From the NCBI RefSeq assembly GCF_001653235.2, contig NW_019154051.1, positions 117,041 to 181,040 of the forward strand: 64,000 bases of DNA. The letters are read 5' to 3'. The position numbers and the translations under genes were made by a program. Shown here piece after piece: positions 33,201-46,000 of the stretch. Positions within the stretch are counted from its first letter, which is position 1; each line of letters starts with the position of its first letter. This DNA comes from Pochonia chlamydosporia 170. Taxonomy: Eukaryota > Ascomycota > Sordariomycetes > Hypocreales > Clavicipitaceae. Below the pieces are notes generated by a model, which saw only the letters and a program-made list of their open reading frames with translations, searched no databases and had not been told where the DNA came from.

Positions 33201-34005
33201 GCTTTCGGCTCGTTGGCACGAAGCGGCTCCAATTGTTGCACAGGAGAACTGTGGACTTGCGGCTGCGCGCCGCTAGCGAAACGCAGTTGGGTAGCTGCTA
33301 ACCAACCAATTACCATTAAAACGGCCCGCCACTTGTCACCAGGTTGTTGTCCACACTCAGTTTGAGAGCATCATTAGCCTTCATCGACTGATTACCGCGT
33401 CTCATTTTAAGAAGTTAGATGGGCAAGTGACAAGATCTACCCTACACACTCAAGGTCCCAACGATCAGAGCGAGGGTCCTTTGCGAATGATCATCAGTTA
33501 GTTATGGTTTCCAAGGGTATTTTTTTCGGTTCGTACAAGACACAATTATTACAACGATTGAGGTCTCCAAAAACCCCAACATGGGTGTTAAGCCTGTGTA
33601 TCTGAAAGATCGAGGCAAAGGTGTCATCGACCAAGAAGAGGTGCGGATGGCGTAATTCTGGAGCATCTGTAAGAGTAATTATTTTTTAGTCGCTGGATCG
33701 CAGTTCCGACGGAACGTTTTGCTGCCACGGCCCAGAGAAAACCACTTAACGCGCCACGCGACTTGTGCGCGTCGCGTGTTGCCAAACTAATAGTTCAAAC
33801 TAGTTATTAGTGTTCCATTTCCAGACTGGACTATTGGTTGGTCTTGAAACGTTGGACTGCACTGACGGTCTAGTGCATCTCATGTAAACTGGACCAGCGG
33901 TCTAGTCCAACTTCCGCAGACTGGACCATTAGTCTATGGACTAATAGTCTGGACTGCAGTTTGAACTATTAGTCCAGTTAATAGTCCAGAGTATTGGGAG
34001 CCCTG
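30274..34005 (-). mobile_element. hAT transposon of a second family (3732 bp)
   Basis: The inverted ends are cagggctcccaata at 30274 and the complement tattgggagccctg ending at 34005. Both ends carry dense subterminal motifs built from agtcc/ggact (30280-30480 and 33780-33990), as expected for hAT transposase binding. It encodes a transposase on the minus strand. The 8-bp flanks agttgatc and cctgggca do not match. It sits directly at the 5' end of the reading frame starting at 34015. Confidence 0.85.
30829..32993 (-). pseudogene. hAT transposase (second family), one-base frameshift
   Basis: From ATG 32993 the frame runs to ~31440, where one missing A in an A-run (gccaaatggcc) shifts it; the rest continues to 30829. 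With that base it would be about 721 aa. Features: BED-type finger WHCQPCFERK...HHLRREH; Asp in PDDWTSPN; Asp in MMDNASNM; CVGHIICL; and a C-terminal dimerisation block FPNLSLMAIDILS...STETERLFSKA. It is only distantly related to the hAT at 21.7 kb. A single homopolymer change is the only visible lesion, so activity cannot be excluded. Confidence 0.85.
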
Positions 34006-34014
34006 CCTGGGCAG

Positions 34015-35373
34015 ATGGTGTGGCAGCTCGATCGTGTGCCTACGGAATTCAGTCACACGTTTGAGGAGTTACCGTGCATCAGAGAAGCGGACGTCGATAA
34101 TTATGACTTGGCTGAACAGAATGAGCCTGAGATGTTCCCAACTTGGGACGATAATGTCGATTTCGAACCGCCTCTACGGCCGACCGAGTCCATCGACATG
34201 GTAGATCTTGTGGGGCCGAGGTCTTCACCCGTTGCAAATAACCCTCCGGAAGCTAATGGCGCTAGATATGCGGCGGAGCCTCACGATTCCAGCAACGATC
34301 ACCCCCTTCCCGTTCAGTCTGAGGCGCCACTGCCGCCCACTGTATTGGCACACTTTCTGTCTGTTTTGTTCACGACAACCGACCCCTTTCAAGCACTCTT
34401 GGAGTTAGGGCGCCAAGCCCCTTCCGCCTCTCGTGATCTGATTGACGCTCTCGAATATCATGACGTCAGAGCTCCGTCAGAGGATACTTTGAGCAGTTTA
34501 TCCATTACTGAAGAGCTTGATCATGTTGCGTCCGCACTTGAGTCTGAAGGGCCATTACCAAATATCCTTGGTACTGAATCTATTGGCGAATCTCTAATAA
34601 GATACTCACCTGAAAAGTTACGATATCTTTACACTGGAATTGGTGGAACGGAGGATTCACGTCCTCAGTCTCGAATTGATGTCCTCAAGGATGGCCCTAT
34701 CAATTACGATGTTCACTATGAGTTTGACGTTGATAGCATTGTCTTGCTAAGCGAGCATCTAGATGTGTTCCAGCAGAGCATTCTCTGGTATCCTGCACAG
34801 GTCTCTCTTGGCCCGCTAACCACTGACCTGCACCTCAAGCCTGGTCGGGTGGAATTCCACGATAGCCATGGCCGATTTCATCAACAGTCTGTCCCAATCC
34901 ATCACATCCCTAATTGCTGCGTTGCCCGTCAGGCAGGGGCTGATCACATCACTATTAATTGGGTCTTCCCTCACCTATACCTGCCGCCATTTTCGACAGC
35001 TTCCCTTCGAAGCGGACGTAGACTCACGCAAGAGCAATTTAAACATTGGACCGACCATATTTTAATTCCTAGCATTGAGAAATGCCTGCCTCCTGGTCGT
35101 CTGCAACATATTCCTCGCTCATTTGACCAGGCTTACTACAACAGCCGAGCTCATAGCATCGAGGGGCGATCTTCATCCACCAGTTCGGCATCGCGACAAC
35201 AGAACCTGCAGTTGTTGCGTTATGAAGTTCCGATTTTAGTTTACTACTTAGACACTGAGCTCGATTGCCTCTACACTTGCTTGTCTGTTCTTCCCCCATT
35301 TTACCAAACTGTTGCAGTGGTCCTTTTAAATACAAAATATCTTCCTTTCGTGCGAACGTTTTACCCCTCATAA
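34015..35373 (+). CDS. Uncharacterised fungal protein, 5'-truncated by the hAT
   Basis: The frame is open from inside the hAT end. The first ATG outside it is 34015, giving about 452 aa (MVWQLDRVPTEFSHTFEELP...). Recognisable stretches include VFPHLYLPPFSTASL and RLQHIPRSFDQAYYN. They resemble a family of large uncharacterised fungal proteins I have seen near transposons, but I cannot name a domain. The frame probably should be spliced near its end, since the last ~45 residues look like read-through. The N-terminal part is missing, so this is likely a broken gene. Confidence 0.45.
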   Translation: MVWQLDRVPTEFSHTFEELPCIREADVDNYDLAEQNEPEMFPTWDDNVDFEPPLRPTESIDMVDLVGPRSSPVANNPPEANGARYAAEPHDSSNDHPLPVQSEAPLPPTVLAHFLSVLFTTTDPFQALLELGRQAPSASRDLIDALEYHDVRAPSEDTLSSLSITEELDHVASALESEGPLPNILGTESIGESLIRYSPEKLRYLYTGIGGTEDSRPQSRIDVLKDGPINYDVHYEFDVDSIVLLSEHLDVFQQSILWYPAQVSLGPLTTDLHLKPGRVEFHDSHGRFHQQSVPIHHIPNCCVARQAGADHITINWVFPHLYLPPFSTASLRSGRRLTQEQFKHWTDHILIPSIEKCLPPGRLQHIPRSFDQAYYNSRAHSIEGRSSSTSSASRQQNLQLLRYEVPILVYYLDTELDCLYTCLSVLPPFYQTVAVVLLNTKYLPFVRTFYPS

Positions 35374-35441
35374 TTGCTTTTTCCTACAAACTTTATTCCA
35401 TTAATGTAGATATCATGACGATGTCATGACACTGAATCTGC

Positions 35442-36493
35442 TTGTTCAGTCGACAGAGGCAACCTTATCCGACACCCATTAGTCTATTGAAGCGTGAGTT
35501 TTGGACCCTATTTTGGGCTGCTTTTGAAGCTTCCTTCTCACCCGAGAACATCGCCAGTGGGCGGAGACGGACGGGTCTCCTCCCTTTTGATCCAGAAGTC
35601 GTCCTATCACAGATCGCCAAGATTGAAGAAGAGGACCCAGATACAGGCAGTGACACGGCAGACTCTATAGCCCTGCAGAAGCCTACTGCCCGGGAACTAC
35701 GGCGACTGGTTGACAATGTAGTCGATAAATCAAGGGATTCTGGCTCTGGTGCTCGAAAGCTAAAGAGTACGCTCGGAAGCCTTCAAGCGGAGGTTGAGCT
35801 GCTCAGATCTGAGAACCAAGGACTCCGTGAAACAATTATTCATGAGAAACAGCGCAGACAACGTGGTAAAGCTCTGAAAGATTACCTCTTTGATCGTACG
35901 GACCCTAACTCTGCCCAGGTATTTAGCCCGGCAAAAATCGCACAAGCACGTTTAAAGAAAGCCGTGATAGAGGCCAAGAAGCAAGAGGAGGCTCTTCAGA
36001 GGGAAACGGAAAAGACTCAACGGCAACAGAAGGCGGCGGCGCAAAAAGCACAGGTCTTAGAGAGGCGGCGGCAACGAAATGAAGAAAGGGAATGAAAGCG
36101 GCAAGTAAAGGAAGCCAGGAAGCAAGAGAGAGAGATCAACCGACAGATTCGAGATTCTCTTGGAGAATCCAATCGGCAAACATCCATACAGAAGCAGCCA
36201 AAGCTGCAGGAAGATTTTGATGCTATCGAAGACAATGAGAGGACTCAGGACGAAATAATCGTCGCTCTCTTCCGTCAACTGTGAAGATGTCAGTACCCTC
36301 GATATCGCTAAATCACTGCAAGAAAACGTCAGAGAAGCAGTTGAAGATGACTTCAGCAAGAATAGCTGGTTCAAAAAGACCTTCTCTGGTTGTTGAGAGT
36401 ACCCGAGAAATGGTAGTGTCATATCGGGACTCGGGGCGACCGCAGCGTAATAGCAAGCGGCCACTATGGCTTGAAGATTATGACATATATTAA
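35442..36493 (+). pseudogene. Pogo-like (Tc1/mariner superfamily) transposase, C-terminal remnant
   Basis: The block FWAAFEASFSPENIASG, followed by RRRTGLLPFDPEVVL, is the conserved C-terminal end of pogo/Fot-type DDE transposases. It is followed by a long Lys/Gln/Glu coiled coil. A TGA at 36093-36095 interrupts the frame inside an Arg/Lys-rich stretch, where a CGA-to-TGA change would explain it. The frame then continues to ~36280 and is picked up in another frame to 36493. The DDE catalytic domain and the ends are gone, so this is a dead fragment. Confidence 0.65.
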
Positions 36494-38507
36494 GATGCAT
36501 CTACCAATTATCATTTTATCATTTTTCCAGTCTTGAGGGATTTTAGTTAGTGTGTGTTTTGTTGCTCTGCATTGAAGTCGCATGCTAGGCTGGCTAAAAT
36601 CCGGCACATCAGCGGATCCGGCGCATCACCGTAAAATCCCTTATCCACTCGACATGAAACTCCAAGGAATGTTCGGCAACACAATCTTCGTTTTCCAAGC
36701 CACGCTAGTTATGTCACCTCTGGTATTTTGTCGGCTGGAATATTGAGGCGTTCTTCTCTCCGGCGTCGGTGGCCTGCGTCGTTTTTCACAACGTAACGGA
36801 GCAGCAATATTTAGTGGGGTTACCTGTTGTCGGACGGTCGGCTCGTTAGTGTCAGACATGCATCTAGTACCGAGGGGGCGTGTTTGAGACGCGTCGGATG
36901 GTGGGGTTTGCTTGATGCCACACGGGATTCTGAACTACTTTGTGCCTTGTAATCTTTGCTAACAGCCACATCACACAGCATAAGCATAACTATTGTTAGA
37001 TTGGCGAGAATATGCGACTAAAGCGGCGCAAATTCATACTGTGGCCTGTGGCTGTCGGGATGAAGGGTAGCAAAGGACTTCCCCGCCCACAGGAAATTGA
37101 AGCAGAACAAGGAACAAGAATAACATCAGATTCATCAGTTTCTAAATGAATAATTCCATAATTCATCAATTACCTTGGCCGTGAGCCAAGTAAGGCATCG
37201 TAAATCTAACAACGATATGTGGTAACGGATATAAGGATAGTGACAGGCGTGGAAGTCGCTGATGATGTACACACAAAATGGATTGGAGGATAGAACAAGA
37301 AAGCACACAATATACACACACCCGACATCAGTACAATATTATCGTTCTAAGAAACATGACAACACAAGGGCGTCAACCTTCCTGAAGAATAGCGCCACCC
37401 AGGCTGGCACGTACCTACTCTGTTGCATCGTCTCAGTACTACGTCCTCTCACTTGTTTGTTTGGGGCTGACGGTTAAAAAGAAATGGGACAGGGGGCGGC
37501 TAAGGAACTTTTAACCACGAGGCAGCTTCCATGCCGCTATCTAGATCATTAGTATTGTAGGCCTGAAGGCAGAACAAATGGCGGCTGCGGGACTATCATT
37601 AGGGTCAGCTATAGACTTTGATTATAGAAATTGACTCCCTGTTTGGCTCAACCATGGTATGCCATAATGTGCGTTATATATATTCATTAAGTCTTAAGCT
37701 AAGAGAAAAAACAATGGGGGTGCTCATTTGACAGAATTTTCCGAAGTTGAAACTGCTTATGCCCGTCACTTGCTGCTCGGGCTGCATATGTAACAATACA
37801 TCAGCATCGAAAATAAAGACCCAACCGAGGTACACTGAAACACTGGCGTCACACAAGCATAATGATGGAAATGACGATTGCTGCCATAAGATTTTTGGCC
37901 CGAGGTAGCTCCGGTCGACGCATTATTTGACCGGCCGTCGTATCTAGCACAGTCTTTCTTTTCACTAGGGGGTTACTTGCTGTCTATCTTCCGATCTTAC
38001 CGAAATTTAACTTCGGGAGCTCATCTATCACGCGTTCTGACTGGATGGATGCTTAGCATGATGGAGGCATGACATCAGCACTGCCCCTAGCGTATCGTAG
38101 CAAACTACCGAAATCCTTGGAGCGGTGTGAGTCACTGCGAAAGCACGCAAACCAAACACCTACTCCCAAATTAATTGAGCACCAAGATGCTTACGCCCTG
38201 GCTTACTAGATGCAGTCAGCCGGCTTTGCCCCATGTTGCTTCATTGAAAGTTTGTAGACCCGTACCGTTGTGTCAAACACTTCATAGTTGACAGGGAGAT
38301 TTTCCGGCGGCGAATCTCGCTATAACAAGTTGCTATCCACTCTTCTCGCTAGCTTGCTGTTTCAATATAAGTTATAATTATTGACTAGCAGGTGTAACAT
38401 AAAAGATTATCGTGGTTTCGAATCGATCGGTTGTTGCTGCCGTTATTTGCGAGTCTTAGCTACCTTCTTGGGCATCAAACGCTCTGCAACACAAATCGTA
38501 ATCGACA
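36494..38507. other. 2-kb gene-free region
   Basis: AT-rich sequence with only short open frames. A 72-codon minus-strand frame at 36641-36859 has a basic, Pro-rich composition but no recognised domain. No terminal repeats or RNA genes seen. The 3' end is the promoter side of the Zn2Cys6 gene. Confidence 0.45.
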
Positions 38508-40753
38508 ATGGAGGTGAAAGACTCCGCACTGACAACAGATAAGCAGGGTCAAGGAACAGCCGACGGCAAGAAACGTCAGAGACAAAATTCTGGGGCCCCG
38601 TGCCAACAGTGTAGACTGAGAAAGGTTCGCTGCGATCGGCAGTTGCCTTGTAACAGTTGCGTTCAGGCAGGTGTGCTGTGTCAAGTCAATCTCAATCCAC
38701 CACAGCGGAGGCGAAAGAAAGGACATCTCCAGGCGCTACTATCAAAGATAGGTAAATTAGTAATCCTCCAGATGAACACGGAATCGTGTTTCTTGTTTCG
38801 CCCATCAGACTAACAGGCGACTAATGGCTAAATAGCGGCTATTGAGCATCGAATTGGGATGCAGGACAAAGACCGAATGGGTGCCGTTATCAACTCTACA
38901 ACGCTGCCCGTGCAATCAACGGACGAAGAACCAGAGAAAGACGAAGCTGAAGAGAATCGGAACTCAGAGTTTGAAAGAACACGGGTCTGCACACCCGGAC
39001 ATTCACTAAGTCAAGCTCATGTCAACGCTATCCGAGGGCAGCCTCCTCCAATCGAGCTGCCATTCGCTATGGAAGACAACACTGGCGATATTGACACGCC
39101 GGAATTGCAGATGGACCTATCAAAAACATTTAAGAACTCCGAATACTTCAATAGCCCTTTGTTAGCGCCCCGATCGAATTGCAACATTAGACCTACCAGC
39201 GGGGAAATCTCCTCGCTGATGCGCGCTGAGCTGTACGTATTCTCATAATTGACCAACTATGGGAGCCGCTGTAACTTGTCTGCTAACACAATCGTAGCAA
39301 TCAGCTCTACTTTGATCGAGCTCACATCTTTGTCTCGATGTTGCAGCAGCGCCGATACCTTCGAAGGTCAAAGGACCCATCACCGACTACGTCATTCCAG
39401 TGTCTTCAGCATGCAGTATGGACAATTGCTGGCACAGTCTCGTCACAGTTCCAGCACTTATGTGACGGCCTTTATCATGAGACATTGGAATGCTTACACG
39501 CCCTGAACACCAACGATTTGCATGGAGGCAGCACCGCAGTGCATGACGGTGACGAAGTCGGGCTGCTCGATCAAATCCAGACGTGGATACTCGTTGCGGC
39601 ATACGAGTTTATGCGCTTTGGGCCACGACGATTTTGCCGCGCATGGACTAGCGTTCGACGTGCCATTCAACTTGTACAACACATGCGTCTTGGTGAAATG
39701 GACTCTGATACTAGCTTCGATGCTGCTGCAGGGGCAAGCCGCACGGCCAACATGACAGATCCAAACGCAGTCGTGGAGAAAGAGGAGAAACGACGCACCT
39801 TTTGGATGGCATTTTGCCTTGATCGGTTTACTGCAGCCGTGGAGGGGTTTCCTATGACGTTGAGTGAGATGGTACGCTTTTGCCCGTATATGGGGGGTTT
39901 TCTGTGGCTGACAAGACTCACTACCATTATCTCAGATTTCAACCCGACTACCATGTCCAGAAGAGGCATTCCAGAGTGCCACTCCTGTAGTCACTCCGCT
40001 CCTATCCCAACTCATGGCCGACAATGCTGTCCCTTCAACACCATTGACACCGTGGGTAGAGTGTATAGTGTTCACCACTCTGTGGGGGCGGGTCCTCCAT
40101 CATTACCAACAAGCTTCCAGTGAGACCGCCTGCGGGGGTATTGGGCAAGAGTTTTGTGAGAATCAGTCTAAACTCGACAATTTGGTCGATCACTGGACTT
40201 GGATCTTCCAGCAGAGCCATCCGCCCTCATCGCCCAGGGTTGACTCAATGCGTTTGTTCGCAGGCATGATTGTCCAAGCTGTCGCCCTATCCCGAGCCAT
40301 GGATGCCAACTTCATCTCTGACGCTGCTCCAGCGGAGTATGCCAAGCTGGAAATGAACTGTAGCCAGCGAGTTCACGAAGCAGCCAGGAGCATCGCATGC
40401 CTGGCTGGGGAACTGAGGCATTTTATTTTTTTCAAGGTCTGTAGGCCCTCCTTGAGCACAAAATAGATCTCCTTGCACAGTCGCGGTCCGTAAGTTGATG
40501 TTTGAAACTTCGTTAAATTACTGATGCTGTCATGCTTTGGCAGGTTAATCCTTTCACGTCAATTCCGCTTTCCTTGTGCCGATGGTATCTCCAGTCTCTC
40601 ACCCAACACAATCCCTCGCTTCAAGTTCATTTGGACAACATTACTGAGACTCTGCATGAATTGGAGAATGCTAACGGCTTGTGTTCGCACGTTAATCGGC
40701 CAACACGGCAGAATCCACAGACGGAGGAATTTTGCTTTCTTGGTACCAGATAG
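38508..40753 (+). CDS. Zn2Cys6 fungal transcription factor, intact
   Basis: Exons are 38508-38751, 38836-39232, 39298-39871, 39936-40436 and 40544-40753. Joins are GT-AG and in phase; the last donor, gtctgt, is weak. The product is 641 aa. The binuclear cluster occupies residues 32-58 with spacing C-x2-C-x6-C-x5-C-x2-C-x6-C (CQQCRLRKVRC...CNSC...C). The middle homology region of fungal_trans regulators follows: LYFDRAHIFVSMLQQRRY, KRRTFWMAFCLDRF and the C-terminal HFIFFK-VNPFTSIPL. It would bind DNA and regulate transcription; targets are unknown. The nearest complete element is the hAT at 42.3 kb. It shows no stop or frameshift and is the best-preserved host regulator here. Confidence 0.85.
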
Positions 40754-42324
40754 TTGAGGTACTTGCGATAAAAAAGGCCGTATTGATGCTAGGGCGAGTG
40801 TCAGCTAGGATAATTGTGGCAGACTAGAGGGCTTGATGACTATCGAGTGCCCCAGCCGTGGTGAGCGAGACGAACAAGTGATTCGAAGTCAGCGAAAGTA
40901 GATATATCGACTATTCAGCTACGATGATTATAAAACTGTCTAGGAAAAAAATACTTTAGAGCCTCAAGGATGCAGATGTACTTCTCGCCTTTTCTTTCAC
41001 TGCGACTCACTGCGCATGATTCCTAGGTGCGTTGTGCGCCTTCCCTGAGCGCTTGAACATTCTCTTCATGCGACTTAGCTGGTTGTGGTCATTTTATCAA
41101 GCATACAGATTCTAAATGTGATTAAGTCGCTGTGTTGTGCCTCAGATTATGCGAGAACAACAGCTGATGAGGTTATCCACTAGGAACTAGGATCTCAATG
41201 CCATATTTGTGGCAAGTTCTCCTCGTTCAATTGAAGTCAAAATGCCAAGATTCTCAGCTCGAAGCCACCCCCTTTCCTCCAACAAATATTGTTCGAAAAG
41301 GCTTCCATTGGCGCCCTGCATTGAATAATACCTGGCCGGCTCTAGTCATCCCCTTGAATGAACCAAAGCAGCCACACATTGAGGGCCTGTTCAAGTGGGC
41401 TGATTACCACCATCAACGGTAGCTCAGACGGCCTCGTCCAATTGCAAGCAAGGATGAGGCTAATTGCGAGATAGGGTGGCCCTGGATGCAAAACTATTGC
41501 CGGTTGAAAAGCGGCACCTTTTGTACTGGAGGGCCGGGGTGAAGGAAGCCACATGTGGTCATGGATCACCCCCAGACTGTAATCACTTCCCTTCCTGCTG
41601 GGAATTGTGAACTCGCTACAAATCTCCTGTGTACAATAAATGGGATAATTATGGTACCTTAATTATAGTTAAGCGTTTCCCTCTAGCATTGTGTCGCAAC
41701 AATTCTCTTTTTCTTACGTTTGCTCTTTCTCGAGACATTCGTCATGTTCCCATCATAACGAACTTACGTCAGCAAAATCGCTTTATGTTCTGGCTATACA
41801 ACACTGTGACCAAAAAATTGAACAGCTGAGTAAGTCCAGGGTTCTGACAGTCAGACTTGACACCCTGGTGACTGATAGAAGCTTTTAGTTACGTAAATTC
41901 CGTTACTTTAATCATCTCTTCCGTTGGAACCTTCTATAAATGTACAGTCAGCAGTGTATCAAGGGGAGAAAACGTTCAAAATGTGACAATTTTCTATACA
42001 CATCGAATCTTTAATAAGATGTGTGGAAGTTGCGTGCGATTAGATTATATCAACAGTCAAGTATGTCGTTTTCAAAGAGACCACTTGGGTTGATCTTTGG
42101 CATTTAAAAAGGCAAATTGAAGATGTTCCATAAATCGGCGAAAGCATAAAGTATACCAATCAACTTACACAGTGGTTTAATTTATATAATGAAGACATAT
42201 ACCCAAGGTTTTTTTGGTAGTTATAGAACCTGTGTGCATGCACTCTGTAACTATCATAAAGCCACCTGCGATTCCAAACGTGTATAAACAGAAATGCACA
42301 GGAATTTCCTGTCAATAATGTATC
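40754..42324. other. 1.6-kb region without a supported gene
   Basis: Only short frames with no domain or splice support (for example 41198-41422). AT-rich, leading to the left end of hAT copy 2. Confidence 0.45.
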
Positions 42325-43072
42325 CAGAGACCCAATCAACTACACGACTTACACTGGTTGATCAACTTAGTGTATTACACTCAACTAAATCAACTAAATC
42401 AGGACAATCCTGACTAATCAATTAAACTAAATTTGGGCCTCTCGTGTACGTGGATTTAGTTGATTTCAGTGTAACTGTTGATGGTTAAAGGGCTGCACAT
42501 TTGATCTCGAACTTAGCTTCAGGGTAGGTTCGGCTGCGGGCGAGACGACAAGTCAGCTTCCTCCCCCTATTCTACATCCGTAATTTGTATTCTAACCAAA
42601 GTGCCTTAAGGTAGAGCCTCCGCTACTGCGTCGTGCGTCTGTTGATCCTTGGTTGATTGACTTCGGCATCTTTTTACCCATCTTGGAACCGTATTGCCAT
42701 GTTTTGAATGCCGTGTAGCGGAACGATGGCTGATGCCTAGTTTATTGAAATATCTTCCTGCTAGCTAGCACCTGCTTGATCATCACATAACACCTATTTC
42801 TGGCCATCTACAACAAGTATCATCGCTTCTTTTCTGTAAGGGGTCGCCGGTCGGCCCCAGTAAGTTCCGTAAGGGGACACGCGGCTCATTCAGCTAACAA
42901 AAAAGAGAGAGCAGACGTTCTCGAGGGGTGGACTCTCTACTATGGTGGTTAACTGGGCAGTCAATGCTCAGGGGCTGGTTGTGAGACCCTCATTTGGTGG
43001 CGTTATCAGCATTGCCATCAACCCAGGTGCACGGCAACGAGTTAGTCCGTGACACTTTCACATTATGTCTTT

Positions 43073-46000
43073 ATGTTTACTATGACCATGAGCGCTTCGG
43101 AATTCCTAGAATCGTCCCCAATTTCTATCGATGATGTCCCAATTGACTTCGAACTCCCAGTGCCTTCCACGCCTGCTTCTTCTGCCGAGAGCTCATTGAC
43201 GCCGTTCTCCCCGCCGCCGACGACATTGCCCACTCCTGATAAGTACGATACGCGTCTTTGGGGACATTTTCCGGGTTGGGTATGGTCAGAAAGAAGCAAA
43301 GACAACTACTCATGGGCTTGGGAATATGGATACGACATACAACATGACGACGAGCGCAGATGGGTCTGCAAGCCGTGTATTCAGAAGAACGACCCCAGAC
43401 CTAAGAATTTCGTTGCTATTGGCCTTCAGAATGCGCTGAATCACTTATACAAGGATCACGGAATATCTGCACCAGATAACAAGACAAAGTCCGGCTTGCA
43501 AAAGAAAGCCGAGGAGAAGCCAGGGAGCAAGAGGCCAAGATCGATTGTGGATATATGGAAGCTCGACCCTTTAAGACCTCGAGAACAGGCGATTGCCAAC
43601 TCTATGATACGCGGATTTAATCGAAATCACTTTCAACGTCTCCTGATCGAGTGGATAGTCGACACGAATCAGCCCTTTAGTGTTGTTGAACATGAGAGAC
43701 TCCGGGATATCTTCGAATACCTTAACCCTGCAGTCAANNNNNNNNNNNNNNNNNNNNNNNNNNNNNNNNNNNNNNNNNNNNNNNNNNNNNNNNNNNNNNN
43801 NNNNNNNNNNNNNNNNNNNNNNNNNNNNNNNNNNNNNNNNNNNNNNNNNNNNNNNNNNNNNNNNNNNNNNNNNNNNNNNNNNNNNNNNNNNNNNNNNNNN
43901 NNNNNNNNNNNNNNNNNNNNNNNNNNNNNNNNNNNNNNNNNNNNNNNNNNNNNNNNNNNNNNNNNNNNNNNNNNNNNNNNNNNNNNNNNNNNNNNNNNNN
44001 NNNNNNNNNNNNNNNNNNNNNNNNNNNNNNNNNNNNNNNNNNNNNNNNNNNNNNNNNNNNNNNNNNNNNNNNNNNNNNNNNNNNNNNNNNNNNNNNNNNN
44101 NNNNNNNNNNNNNNNNNNNNNNNNNNNNNNNNNNNNNNNNNNNNNNNNNNNNNNNNNNNNNNNNNNNNNNNNNNNNNNNNNNNNNNNNNNNNNNNNNNNN
44201 NNNNNNNNNNNNNNNNNNNNNNNNNNNNNNNNNNNNNNNNNNNNNNNNNNNNNNNNNNNNNNNNAAGATCACGAACGCCAACATCTCTGATACCACAGTT
44301 CGCGCGCTCATCAACTCCGAATTTAAAAAGCACAAGGCGCGCGTCATTGAAGCCCTGCGAAAGAGCCCCGGCTTAATACACGTCAGCTTTGACGGATGGA
44401 GGGCGCGGAATCGACACTCGTTATACGGTATCGTGTGCTTCTTCAGGGACGAGAATAGCAAGCCCCACAAGGTCGCTCTGGGGGTCCCCGAAGTCCGCAG
44501 ACATTCGGGGAACAACATTGCAACAGAAGTCCTTTATACCATCGAGGCTTTTGGCATCGAGGAGAATATTGGGTATTTTACCCTTGACAATGCCGAGAAC
44601 AACGACACAGCACTTGAGGCTATTGGCAAAAAGCTCGGCTTCAATGGCGCTCGAAGGCGAGGCCGCTGCTTCGGCCATATAGTCAATCTGTCTGCGAAGG
44701 CACTACTGTTCGGGAAGGATACAGACGCGTTCGAAGAACAACTTTCTGGTGCAGAAGCGCTGTCTGAAGCCGAATACGAACTTTGGCGACAGAAAGGGCC
44801 GGTTGGGAAGCTCCATAATTTCGTCGTGGATGTTGATCGATCGGACAGACTGACATACCTGTTGAAAGAACTTCAAGAGTACGACATATCCATGTCGGAC
44901 GATCCGAAAATACGGTCAAAAAGCCCCGTCTCGGTAGTGCTAGATAACGATACGCGCTGGCTTTCCCAGCTCTATATGATCCGCCGCGCCTTGAGACTTC
45001 GAAGGTACTTCGAACTGCTAGTCGCGAAGTTCCGAATCCAATGGGAGGAGGAGAATACATCAAAAAGAACTGGCCAGTTGAAAAAGTCGGCTGTCCGGCC
45101 TCGAATCCTTAGAGACGAGAACCAACTTACGGCCAACGATTGGTCTGTACTTCAACACTTCGCGACGATCCTTGGATACTATGAAGATGCAGTCAAGACT
45201 CTAGAAGGCGACGGTTTAATCAGGAAACGCAAGAGGGGTTATACTGGTTCATATGGGGAACGTTTGGGATGTGATCAATGGGTTTGAATTCCTGCTTGGC
45301 AAGCTCGAAAAATATAAGGCGATGGCAAAAGATTTTCCTGACCCCGAACAGTTCAGGATCGGCATAAATATGGCCTGGGAGAAATTAGACAAGTATTACA
45401 CTATTCTCGACACAACACCGATATATTATACCGCCCTCGCACTCCACCCGGCATACAGATGGGGATGGTTCGAGCAGGCCTGGGTACATAAGCCCGACTG
45501 GATCAGATCTGCAAAAAGGATAGTTCAAGAAGTGTGGGACGAGTCCTATCGAGATTTCCATATTGTGGTGGCCTCAAATGACGAGCCTGTTGCAAAACGA
45601 CAGAAGCAATACTACAATGCCTTCGAAGAGCATTGCGAACAGTCCCGTATCGACTCCATACAGACAGAGCCTCTACTGGACGACGACACGAATTGGCGAC
45701 GAATACGAACGATGGCAATCGAGCCATGAGAGCACCGACAAGACTGTGCGAGATCCGATAGCGTATTGGCATGAGAAGCGCCTGCAATACCCTCGTCTCT
45801 CCCGAATGGCCCTCGACTTTGTCACAATACAATCAATGTCTGCAGAATGTGAGAGGATGTTCTCGGCAGCAGGGCAGATGGTTGTTCCCCAACGGTGCAA
45901 TCTTCAGGCGCAAACAGTTGGGATGTGTCAGGTATTGAGGTCGTGGTTTCGGGCAGGCATTATCAACGACCTAGATCCGTTATTTCTCTCGATCATAGAG

